Shown: positions 6,499 through 12,203 of the stretch, piece after piece
Layout of the letters: each line of letters opens with the position of its first letter
Numbering within the stretch: the stretch's first letter is position 1
Source: Candidatus Nanohaloarchaea archaeon
GTDB taxonomy: Archaea > EX4484-52 > DAOVKX01
Direction of reading: 5' to 3'
Length of the DNA: 13,929 nucleotides
Assembly: GCA_030631505.1 (NCBI GenBank)
Contig: DAOVKX010000022.1
Location: 1 to 13,929, forward strand
Notes under the pieces: generated by a model
The model's input: only the letters and a program-made list of their open reading frames with translations
What the model was told of the DNA's origin: nothing
Database searches by the model: none
Made by a program: the position numbers and the translations under genes

Positions 6499-7938
6499 AT
6501 GGACTATGAAAAAATTGGTTTCAAATGCGGGATTGAAATCCATAAGCAGTTGAATACAACGCACAAGCTTTTCTGCAATTGCAAAGCGCGGCTTTCAAAA
6601 GAAAAGCCCGTTTCTGAAGTCAGAAGAAAACTAAGGGCTGTTGCAGGAGAACTCGGAGCAGTTGATAAGGCAGCCCTGTATGAAACAGGGCAGAAAAAAA
6701 CATTCATCTACAAAATCTATGATAAAGAATCGTGTTTAGTGGAACTGGACTCTGAACCGCCGCACTCAATCAACCGGGAAGCGCTTGATGCAATTCTGCA
6801 GGTTGCACTGATGCTTGACTGCGAGATACCTGATGAGATTCATGTGATGAGAAAAACCGTTGTTGACGGGTCCAACACATCGGGCTTTCAGAGAACAGCA
6901 ATTGTCGGCTTGAATGGCTGTCTTGAAACAAGCCATGGAAAAATCGGCATAACAAATGTCTGCGTGGAAGAGGAGTCAGCGCAGATTCTTGAGAGAAAAA
7001 AAGATTCTGTGGTTTATGGCCTGGACCGGCTGGGAATTCCTCTTGTGGAGATAGGAACTGCTCCCGATATAAAAAACTCGGAGCACGCAAAGGAAGTTGC
7101 AGAGAAGTTAGGCATGCTCCTGAAGTCAACAGGAAAGGTCAAATCAGGTTTGGGAACTATAAGGCAGGATGTAAATGTTTCCGTAAAGCAGGGAGCAAGA
7201 ACAGAGATAAAAGGCGTTCAGAAACTGAATTTAATCCCAAAAATAATAGAAAACGAAATCAGGAGGCAGATAAAAGAGAAGCCAGAAATAAAAACAGTCA
7301 GGAAGGCGAATCCTGATGGCACAACAACTCATTTAAGGCCATTGCCCGGGGCAGATAGGATGTACCCGGAAACTGATATTCCTCCGATTGCCATAACAAA
7401 AGAAAGATTATCGGAAATAGAACTCCCGGAACTGCTTGATGAAAAAATAAGCAAATTCAAAAAATCCGGATTAAACGAAGAGCTTGCAAAACAAATTGTC
7501 AAATCAGATTATCTTGAATGGTTCGAGGAGTTCAGCAAAAAATTCAAAATAAGCCCGAAAGATTTAGCCAATTTATTTGTCAACATAATTCCCGATTTAA
7601 AGAAACGGAAAAATATAGATATTTCAAAATTAAATAAAAAAGACATTGAAGGGGTGTTAAAACTATTTTACATGAGTAAAATAACCAAAGACTCTTTCCC
7701 CTCAATAATAAAAGAACTTGTCAAAGGAAAACTATTGGAACAAATAATAAAAGAGCAAAATCCGGAATCTGTTTCTGACGAAGAAATCAGGAAAATAATC
7801 AGGAACATTATAAAAATAGAAAAGACAGACAAGATGGGCGTTATAGTAGGGCTTGCCATGAAAGAGTTAAAAGGCAAAGCCGAAGGAAAAAAAATTGCCG
7901 GGATTGTTAGGGAGGAATTAACTACTCACAATTTCTAA
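6499..7938 (+). CDS. gatE: Glu-tRNA(Gln) amidotransferase subunit E, lacking the GAD insertion
   Basis: GatE is the amidotransferase/kinase subunit of archaeal GatDE: it phosphorylates misacylated Glu-tRNA(Gln) and amidates it to Gln-tRNA(Gln) using ammonia released by GatD. Visible marks are DYEKIGFKCGIEIH near the N-terminus, CNC (26-28), VVDGSNTSGFQRT (121-133), DRLGIPLVEIGT (176-187), GLGTIRQDVNVS (217-228) and RPLPGADRMYPETDIPP (280-296). A helical, YqeY-like tail runs from about residue 300 to the end. The N-terminal signature is GatE-like, not GatB-like. Known GatE proteins are about 620 aa with an AspRS-like GAD domain between the EIKGVQ..LIP region and the RPLP motif. Here IKGVQKLNLIP (237-247) and RPLP (280) are only about 33 residues apart, so that domain is absent. 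The reading frame is intact across the junction. GatD is not in the window. The last 17 nt overlap the convergent gene. Confidence 0.93.
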   Translation: MDYEKIGFKCGIEIHKQLNTTHKLFCNCKARLSKEKPVSEVRRKLRAVAGELGAVDKAALYETGQKKTFIYKIYDKESCLVELDSEPPHSINREALDAILQVALMLDCEIPDEIHVMRKTVVDGSNTSGFQRTAIVGLNGCLETSHGKIGITNVCVEEESAQILERKKDSVVYGLDRLGIPLVEIGTAPDIKNSEHAKEVAEKLGMLLKSTGKVKSGLGTIRQDVNVSVKQGARTEIKGVQKLNLIPKIIENEIRRQIKEKPEIKTVRKANPDGTTTHLRPLPGADRMYPETDIPPIAITKERLSEIELPELLDEKISKFKKSGLNEELAKQIVKSDYLEWFEEFSKKFKISPKDLANLFVNIIPDLKKRKNIDISKLNKKDIEGVLKLFYMSKITKDSFPSIIKELVKGKLLEQIIKEQNPESVSDEEIRKIIRNIIKIEKTDKMGVIVGLAMKELKGKAEGKKIAGIVREELTTHNF

Positions 7939-8635
7939 GAAATTTACGAGTTCTACAATATCTTTTGTAAACATCTTGTTTGTCTTCATCTGTAGGTAAT
8001 TTTATATCATGTTGCTGGCAAAACTCGAGAACATCATTTTCAGATATCTTATATTCTATTAATGGGTCTTTCTCCATCATTTCCGTTTTTATTTCATCCA
8101 GTCCATATGCCATATCTTCTTCCGTTGGCTGACAGCCATTTTCAAAAGAATAAGTTTCGTTGTTTAGTCGGTTTTCCAACACTTTAACGTCCATAATAAA
8201 TTCATGACCAGAAAAACTAGGAGAATATTCATCTTCTTTAAACACATTAAGTTCAGGAAGTTTAACACCCGTTGCCTGTTTAATTAACTTTTTCACTTTT
8301 TCATCTGTTGTTATTGGAACTCCATTTTCAAGAATAAAATAAAAAGTAGATTCTTGAGAAAAATGCCAGCTTTCTCCTTCAAATCCAGGTAAATATTCAT
8401 GAGGCCCCACCTTAAGTTCTTCACTGCCCGATTCTATACATTTTTCCCGGGCAATACAGACGCCATTGTCAAGTTGATATATTTCCATTTTTTCTAATTT
8501 GTTTGAAACCCAAGGATCGATTCGAGAAATGATAGGGGCAATATTGTAACTTATCACCCGAACTGGCTCCATTTTATCAAGAGCTTCATCTAAACTGCAA
8601 AAAGCAGTATAACCTTTACCTTCTTTTTCCGTCAT
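7922..8635 (-). CDS. Hypothetical acidic soluble protein
   Basis: I recognise no family in this 237-aa protein. It is acidic and has no signal peptide or transmembrane helix. It carries seven scattered cysteines (AFCSL, GVCIA, EKCIE, NGCQP, LEFCQ, RYCRT, RNCE) without a clear metal-binding spacing, and an aromatic stretch in the middle (ESWHFSQESTFYFI). The C-terminus ends in a basic patch (KRYCRTRKFLRNCE). Coding is supported by a long clean frame, by the TATA box AAATATTT centred 25.5 nt upstream of its ATG, and by a convergent overlap of 17 nt with gatE. It lies downstream of the methylthiotransferase gene on the same strand with a 57-nt gap, but its own promoter suggests separate transcription. 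It could be lineage-restricted or an acquired gene; I cannot tell. Confidence 0.65.
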   Translation of the reverse strand: MTEKEGKGYTAFCSLDEALDKMEPVRVISYNIAPIISRIDPWVSNKLEKMEIYQLDNGVCIAREKCIESGSEELKVGPHEYLPGFEGESWHFSQESTFYFILENGVPITTDEKVKKLIKQATGVKLPELNVFKEDEYSPSFSGHEFIMDVKVLENRLNNETYSFENGCQPTEEDMAYGLDEIKTEMMEKDPLIEYKISENDVLEFCQQHDIKLPTDEDKQDVYKRYCRTRKFLRNCE

Positions 8636-8654
8636 AACTACTAATAATAGTCAG

Positions 8655-8667
8655 TAAATATTTAAAC
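8655..8667 (-). promoter_or_regulatory. TATA box of the 237-aa hypothetical gene
   Basis: The minus-strand sequence GTTTAAATATTTA contains an AAATATTT palindrome centred 25.5 nt upstream of the ATG at 8635. There is no Shine-Dalgarno, so leaderless translation is inferred. Confidence 0.55.
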
Positions 8668-8692
8668 TTATACGCAAAGTCCCATAGCAAAA

Positions 8693-9961
8693 TCAGACAA
8701 CATGCCCCACTAAATATCCGTACCTTGCCTTTGTTACTTCGACTTTTACTTTTTCTCCAAGTTTTGCGTCCTGCAGTAGAATTGGCTTGTATGCGAAGTT
8801 CCTTGCCATGCAGCCGCTTGTGCTGTCTTCTTCTGACACCAGCGCTTCCCCAATCCAGCCGACCCATTTCTTGTTCTGCTGCAGGTTTATTGTTTCAGCC
8901 AGCATGCTTAATTTCTTGCTTCTTTCTTTCACTATGTGTCCCGGAATCTGCTCCAGTCTCGCCGCCATGGTTAAAGGTCTTGGACAGAACCTTGAGATAT
9001 TAACAATGTCCGGCTGTATGCCTTTTACAAGTTCCATTGTTTTATCAAAATCCTCATCAGTTTCGCCGGGATAGCCAACTATTATGTCAGTAGCAAATGT
9101 TATCTCAGGGAAGCTCTCTTTGAATTTATCATATATAATTTTGAATTCTTCAATTGTGTATCTCCGGTTCATTTTCCTTAGGACTTCATCTGAGCCGCTC
9201 TGGACCGGAAGATGCAGAAATTTGTATATCTTCTGGCTGTGGTAAGAATTAACCAGATCATCAAGTATCGGCAGAACGCTTGCAGGATTCATCATCCCGA
9301 TTCTTATTTTAAAATCATCACCTGTTATGGTGCAGATTTTCCTTAAAAGCACAGGCAGTTTTACATCCCAGTCAATTCCGTAATTTGCCATGTCCTGCGA
9401 AGTAAGCCGGATTTCTTTGCACCCGTCATTTATGCCTTGTTTAATATCTTTTATTATATCTTCTATAGGGTATGAGAACAGACTTCCTTTGGCAGACCTC
9501 ACAACGCAGTAATGGCAGTTCCAGTTGCACCCCTGCGAAACCTGTATAATGTTTACTGCAGGATTAATCCTCAGCTTGGGCTTGGACGCAAGTGATTTGG
9601 GCATAGGAGGCATTCTTTTTAACTTATATCCCTGCTCAATTTTATTTACAACATCAGCGACCTCAGTAACTGCATTTATACCCATCATGCTTGCCTCGGG
9701 AAACATTTCCTCAAGCATTTCTTCCTGAACCTCAGGCATGCAGCCGGAAACCAGAATTTTTTTCTTAAGTGTCTGGAGGTCCCTTAGTTTTGTTATGACT
9801 TTATGCTCTGTTGGTTTTTTCACAGTGCAGCTGTTGACTATCACTAATTCAGCCATAGCTTCGGTTGTAATTTCATGCCCTGCGTTTTTTAAAAGCGCTG
9901 CCATTATCTCAGAATTGGATTTGTTTGCAGAGCATCCATAAGTTACAATATGCACCTTCAT
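8693..9961 (-). CDS. tRNA N6-threonylcarbamoyladenosine(37) methylthiotransferase (archaeal e-MtaB/CDKAL1 type)
   Basis: This radical-SAM enzyme is expected to add a methylthio group to C2 of t6A37 in ANN-decoding tRNAs, giving ms2t6A. It uses two SAM per turnover and releases S-adenosylhomocysteine, methionine and 5'-deoxyadenosine. The N-terminal MTTase domain has the three auxiliary-cluster cysteines C10 (YGCSANKSNSE), C45 (NSCTVK) and C74 (SGCMPE). The radical-SAM motif is CNWNCHYC with C145, C149 and C152. Further conserved motifs are HLPVQSGSDEVLRKMNRRYT and TDIIVGYPGETDEDF. The last 60 residues fit a TRAM RNA-binding domain. The YGCxANK motif and the length of 422 aa favour the archaeal/eukaryotic e-MtaB branch over bacterial MiaB or RimO; substrate specificity is inferred from that. 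The gene is divergent from the deaminase at 10011, with only 49 nt and one TATA box between them. Confidence 0.93.
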   Translation of the reverse strand: MKVHIVTYGCSANKSNSEIMAALLKNAGHEITTEAMAELVIVNSCTVKKPTEHKVITKLRDLQTLKKKILVSGCMPEVQEEMLEEMFPEASMMGINAVTEVADVVNKIEQGYKLKRMPPMPKSLASKPKLRINPAVNIIQVSQGCNWNCHYCVVRSAKGSLFSYPIEDIIKDIKQGINDGCKEIRLTSQDMANYGIDWDVKLPVLLRKICTITGDDFKIRIGMMNPASVLPILDDLVNSYHSQKIYKFLHLPVQSGSDEVLRKMNRRYTIEEFKIIYDKFKESFPEITFATDIIVGYPGETDEDFDKTMELVKGIQPDIVNISRFCPRPLTMAARLEQIPGHIVKERSKKLSMLAETINLQQNKKWVGWIGEALVSEEDSTSGCMARNFAYKPILLQDAKLGEKVKVEVTKARYGYLVGHVV

Positions 9962-9982
9962 AGAAATAGGTTAGTGAAAAAG

Positions 9983-9990
9983 ATTTAAAT
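9983..9990. promoter_or_regulatory. Single palindromic TATA box shared by two divergent leaderless genes
   Basis: ATTTAAAT is centred 25.5 nt from the ATG of the methylthiotransferase (minus strand) and 24.5 nt from the ATG of the deaminase (plus strand). Neither ATG has a Shine-Dalgarno. The plus-strand flank GAAAAAG is a good purine-rich BRE candidate, whereas the minus-strand flank (TCTCAAAA) is weaker, so plus-strand transcription might dominate. No second TATA-like sequence exists in the 49-nt spacer. Confidence 0.65.
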
Positions 9991-10010
9991 TTTTGAGACA
10001 AATCTAACTT

Positions 10011-11300
10011 ATGCAAATTTTACTAAAAAACTGCGCCTTTGTTGTCACACAAAACGAAAACAGGGAAATTTTAAGAAATAAAGATGTCCTGATAGAAAAT
10101 GGAAAAATTTCTGAGATTGGAGAAAATCTGGATAAAACCGGAGAAATCATTGACTGCAGTGAAAAAATTCTGCTTCCCGGATTGATAAACACGCACACGC
10201 ACCTTGCAATGACTCTTTTCAGGGGCTATGCAGATGATTTGGCGTTGCAGAAATGGCTTCAGAAAAAAATCTGGCCATTGGAGGCAAAACTTACTTCAGA
10301 TGATTGTTATGCAGGCAATCTTCTTGGTTGTCTTGAGATGATGCGCTCCGGAACAACCTGCTTTAATGATATGTATTTTTTCGGAGAAGAGATAAAAAAA
10401 GCAGTTGAAACAACAGGAATCCGGTGTTTTTTCTCACAGACTATTTTGGACCTCCCGACAATGGAGTTTAAAGATTCTCAACAGGCATTTGATATATTTC
10501 GAAAGCTCTCAAAACAGGGCTCAGAACTGTTCAGGGTTCAGATTGGAACTCACGCAGTTTATACCTGCTCAAAGGAAACGCTTCTGAAAGCAAAAGATCT
10601 GTCAGAACAATACGATATTCCGATTCACATACATCTTTCAGAAACACAAAAAGAAGTTGCCGACTGCAAAAGAGAATTTGGAAAAACACCGGTTGAACAC
10701 CTCAATGACATGAATTTTTTAAAACAGGAAATTTTGGCAGCGCATTGCGTATGGCTGACTGAAAAAGACATCAGACTAATGGCAAATAACAATGTCAAAG
10801 TTTCACATTGCCCCGTCTCAAGTATGAAGCTTGTTTCAGGCGTTGCGCCTCTCAAACGCATGATTGATGAAAATATCATAGTTTCGCTTGGCACTGACTC
10901 TGCAGCAAGCAACAACAACCTTGACCTTTTTGAAGAAATGAAAACAACAGCGCTTCTGCACAAACTGCACAATTCAGACCCAACAGTTCTGCCAGCGCAA
11001 AAGGTACTTGACTTGGCAACGATTGACGGCGCAAAAGCGCTCGGTTGCGTTGATGAAATTGGCTCAGTTGAACCTGGAAAAAGAGCAGATTTAATCCTGC
11101 TTGACAAAAACGAACTGCAGCTCGTACCCAACCACAACATAGTCTCAAACATAGTTTATTCTGCAAATGGGGGCAATGTCGACACTGTGCTGGTTAACGG
11201 GAGAATAATCATGAAAAACAAAAGATTTTTAACACTGGATAAAGAAACGATAATAAACAACGCCCAAAAAACCGCAGAAGATTTAGTTAGGGGATTGTAA
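10011..11300 (+). CDS. mtaD: 5'-methylthioadenosine / S-adenosylhomocysteine / 5'-deoxyadenosine deaminase
   Basis: This 429-aa amidohydrolase (TIM barrel, ATZ/TRZ-like) is expected to deaminate the adenine of SAM by-products to the inosine analogues. Metal ligands are visible as H62 and H64 (LINTHTHLAM), H208 (IHIHLSE) and D296 (SLGTDSAASNN). E211 is the catalytic acid/base, and H245 (AAHCVWL) and H181 (GTHAVYTCS) match residues of Thermotoga TM0936, a characterised MTA/SAH deaminase. The N- and C-terminal beta-sandwich strands are complete (GSVEPGKRADLILLD, VLVNGRIIMKN). Related methanogen enzymes (DadD, MJ1541 type) prefer 5'-deoxyadenosine, so MtaD versus DadD cannot be settled from sequence. 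It shares a 49-nt divergent promoter with a radical-SAM methylthiotransferase that makes both SAH and 5'-deoxyadenosine. The hairpin GTAAG-TTAG-CTTAC (11297-11310) overlaps the stop codon. Confidence 0.9.
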   Translation: MQILLKNCAFVVTQNENREILRNKDVLIENGKISEIGENLDKTGEIIDCSEKILLPGLINTHTHLAMTLFRGYADDLALQKWLQKKIWPLEAKLTSDDCYAGNLLGCLEMMRSGTTCFNDMYFFGEEIKKAVETTGIRCFFSQTILDLPTMEFKDSQQAFDIFRKLSKQGSELFRVQIGTHAVYTCSKETLLKAKDLSEQYDIPIHIHLSETQKEVADCKREFGKTPVEHLNDMNFLKQEILAAHCVWLTEKDIRLMANNNVKVSHCPVSSMKLVSGVAPLKRMIDENIIVSLGTDSAASNNNLDLFEEMKTTALLHKLHNSDPTVLPAQKVLDLATIDGAKALGCVDEIGSVEPGKRADLILLDKNELQLVPNHNIVSNIVYSANGGNVDTVLVNGRIIMKNKRFLTLDKETIINNAQKTAEDLVRGL

Positions 11301-11337
11301 GTTAGCTTACAGAAAACACATAGATTTAAACCCCTTA

Positions 11338-11351
11338 CAAGAGTTATGTTG
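11338..11351 (+). repeat. 14-nt direct repeat, copy 1
   Basis: CAAGAGTTATGTTG recurs as CAAGAGTTATGCTG at 11535-11548 (13 of 14 identical). In both copies the ATG opens a frame of only 10-12 codons. Purpose unknown. Confidence 0.45.
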
Positions 11352-11380
11352 AACATTATGCATTCAATATCACACTTCTA

Positions 11381-11401
11381 AAAAATTACAAAGTGATTTT
11401 T
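11381..11401. repeat. A-tract/T-tract palindrome (copy 3)
   Basis: The arms AAAAATTAC and GTGATTTTT pair at 8 of 9 positions around an AAA loop. The element ends in a T5 run and lies about 80 nt after mtaD, so it might help end mtaD transcription. Confidence 0.45.
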
Positions 11402-11429
11402 ATGACTCAAAACTCTTTGATTTTCAGGT

Positions 11430-11454
11430 TTTAAAAAATTTCCAATTTTTGAAA
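11430..11454. repeat. A-tract/T-tract palindrome (copy 4)
   Basis: The arms TTTAAAAAATT and AATTTTTGAAA pair at 10 of 11 positions around a TCC loop. It is nested inside a longer inverted repeat, TTTGATTTTCA (11416-11426) with TGAAATCAAA (11450-11459). Confidence 0.45.
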
Positions 11455-11456
11455 TC

Positions 11457-11474
11457 AAAAAATCTCGATTTTTT
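11457..11474. repeat. A-tract/T-tract palindrome (copy 5)
   Basis: The arms AAAAAATC and GATTTTTT pair perfectly over 8 bp around a TC loop, ending in a T6 run. Confidence 0.45.
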
Positions 11475-11479
11475 AGATC

Positions 11480-11502
11480 TTAAAAATCCTATGGATTTTT
11501 AA
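11480..11502. repeat. A-tract/T-tract palindrome with CCTATGG centre (copy 6)
   Basis: The arms TTAAAAATCC and GGATTTTTAA pair perfectly over 10 bp around a TAT loop. It is nearly identical to the element at 3966-3986, with one extra compensating A:T pair, about 7.5 kb away. Confidence 0.6.
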
Positions 11503-11505
11503 TTT

Positions 11506-11523
11506 ACTTCGAGGAAGTTCAGA
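11506..11523 (+). promoter_or_regulatory. Inverted-repeat site upstream of tbp, distal copy
   Basis: ACTTCGAGGAAGTTCAGA is identical over 18 nt to 11576-11593 and contains ACTTC-GAG-GAAGT. It lies 70 nt upstream of the promoter-proximal copy. Its left arm is shorter than in the proximal copy. Confidence 0.5.
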
Positions 11524-11534
11524 TTAACCAACTG

Positions 11535-11548
11535 CAAGAGTTATGCTG
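11535..11548 (+). repeat. 14-nt direct repeat, copy 2
   Basis: CAAGAGTTATGCTG matches 11338-11351 with one difference. It lies between the two inverted-repeat sites and is followed by a small hairpin GCTGA-AAG-TCAGC. Confidence 0.4.
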
Positions 11549-11573
11549 GCTGAAAGTCAGCAGACACGTGATT

Positions 11574-11593
11574 GAACTTCGAGGAAGTTCAGA
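11574..11593 (+). promoter_or_regulatory. Inverted-repeat site at the tbp promoter, proximal copy
   Basis: GAACTTC and GAAGTTC form a perfect 7-bp inverted repeat around GAG (11574-11590), the form expected of a dimeric regulator's site. It ends 5 nt before the TATA box and covers or abuts the BRE, where a bound protein could block or aid TFB/TBP assembly. The regulator is not identified. Confidence 0.5.
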
Positions 11594-11595
11594 AG

Positions 11596-11603
11596 TTTAT
11601 AAA
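11596..11603 (+). promoter_or_regulatory. TATA box of tbp
   Basis: TTTATAAA preceded by the purine-rich CAGAAG is the strongest TATA box before tbp. Initiation about 25 nt downstream gives a leader of about 35 nt that contains the Shine-Dalgarno. Confidence 0.6.
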
Positions 11604-11648
11604 AAGTTTTCAGCTTATAAGTATATGTATATTAAATAACATTTTATT

Positions 11649-11655
11649 GGGTGAT
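11649..11655 (+). promoter_or_regulatory. Shine-Dalgarno of tbp
   Basis: GGGTGAT lies 5 nt before the ATG at 11661, a strong match to the archaeal 16S tail complement, and fixes the start. Confidence 0.75.
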
Positions 11656-11660
11656 AAGGT

Positions 11661-12203
11661 ATGAGTAAACAGATATCAATTCACAATGTCGTTGCTTCTT
11701 GTTCAACAAATGTAAAGATACCTTTGTCAAAACTCTCATTGGAACTTGAAGGCACAGAATACGAGCCGGAACAGTTCCCTGGCCTGGTTTTCCGGATTGA
11801 AGAACCCAAGGCAGCTGCGTTGATTTTTAATTCAGGAAAAATCGTTTGTACGGGCACGAAATCTCCAGAAGAGGCAGAGATTGCTATAAACAAGATAATA
11901 ATGAGAATACAGGGTCTGGGAATTAATATTAAGGGAATACAGGATTTAAAAATACAAAACATAGTTGCTTCAACAACTGTAAATGCCGAATTAAACCTTA
12001 ACCAGATTGCTTTTGAACTTGAAGGCACAGAATACGAGCCGGAACAGTTCCCTGGTCTGGTCTACCGGCTTGAAGAGCCAAAAGTCGTGTTTTTGTTGTT
12101 CAGGTCTGGAAAAGTGATATGTACCGGGGGGAAAAGTGAAGACGCACTGGAAAAAAGCGTAGAGCAATTAAAGAAGAATTTAGGTGACATCGGTGCTCTT
12201 TAA
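11661..12203 (+). CDS. tbp: TATA-box binding protein (TBP)
   Basis: This 180-aa general transcription factor binds and bends the TATA box and recruits TFB and RNA polymerase. It shows the two-lobed TBP fold: lobe 1 from NVVAS (9-13) and lobe 2 from NIVAS (100-104), offset by 91 residues. Each lobe has ELEGTEYEPEQFPGLV, an EEPK motif and SGKxxCTG. The DNA-intercalating phenylalanines are F39 and F56 in lobe 1 and F130 and F147 in lobe 2. There is no long acidic tail of the kind seen in some archaeal TBPs. The gene has a leader with a strong Shine-Dalgarno, unlike most genes here, and an inverted-repeat site beside its own TATA box. A 41-nt block is identical between the two lobes. The stop overlaps the mcm start (TAATG), so the two are likely one transcript. 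Confidence 0.97.
   Translation: MSKQISIHNVVASCSTNVKIPLSKLSLELEGTEYEPEQFPGLVFRIEEPKAAALIFNSGKIVCTGTKSPEEAEIAINKIIMRIQGLGINIKGIQDLKIQNIVASTTVNAELNLNQIAFELEGTEYEPEQFPGLVYRLEEPKVVFLLFRSGKVICTGGKSEDALEKSVEQLKKNLGDIGAL
11742..11782 (+). repeat. 41-nt intragenic repeat in tbp, lobe 1 copy
   Basis: This block is identical base for base to 12015-12055, exactly 273 nt (91 codons) away and in the same frame. It encodes the stretch from E28 to G41 in lobe 1. Confidence 0.9.
12015..12055 (+). repeat. 41-nt intragenic repeat in tbp, lobe 2 copy
   Basis: Identical to 11742-11782 and encodes E119 to G132 in lobe 2. Similarity continues with a few substitutions beyond the 3' end (CTGGT, then CCGG). Confidence 0.9.

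Larger units (their letters stand above)
11301..11660. other. 360-bp noncoding region between mtaD and tbp
   Basis: This is the longest gene-free stretch. It contains, in order: a TATA-like AGATTTAAA (11322-11330) with no convincing gene behind it, a 14-nt direct repeat (11338-11351 and 11535-11548), four AT-rich palindromes (11381-11502), two copies of an inverted-repeat site (11506-11523 and 11576-11593), the tbp TATA box and the tbp Shine-Dalgarno. No tRNA, CRISPR array or recognisable structured RNA was found. Confidence 0.6.

Noticed and set aside
7240..7345. Frameshift or pseudogene explanation for the short GatE
   Set aside because: The frame is continuous and conserved motifs resume in the same frame after the junction, so this looks like an in-frame domain absence. 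An assembly collapse cannot be fully excluded from sequence alone.
10625..11152. 175-codon open frame antisense to mtaD
   Set aside because: It lies wholly inside a well-supported amidohydrolase gene, its translation is low-complexity (Ser/Leu/Phe-rich), and no promoter or Shine-Dalgarno was seen. It is a shadow of the coding frame.
11346..11381. Short open frame of 12 codons after the first 14-nt repeat (and one of 11 codons at 11543-11575)
   Set aside because: Too short, with no Shine-Dalgarno and only a poorly spaced TATA-like sequence; kept as a repeat observation, not as genes.
11523..11575. Box C/D-like small RNA between the two inverted-repeat sites
   Set aside because: A CTGA and a GTGATTGA are present, but there is no complete C box at the 5' side, no D box in the right place and no clear kink-turn pairing.
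11381..11593. CRISPR array
   Set aside because: The repeats are short, differ in length and spacing, and are themselves palindromic; only two copies of the longer repeat exist, and no cas gene is present.
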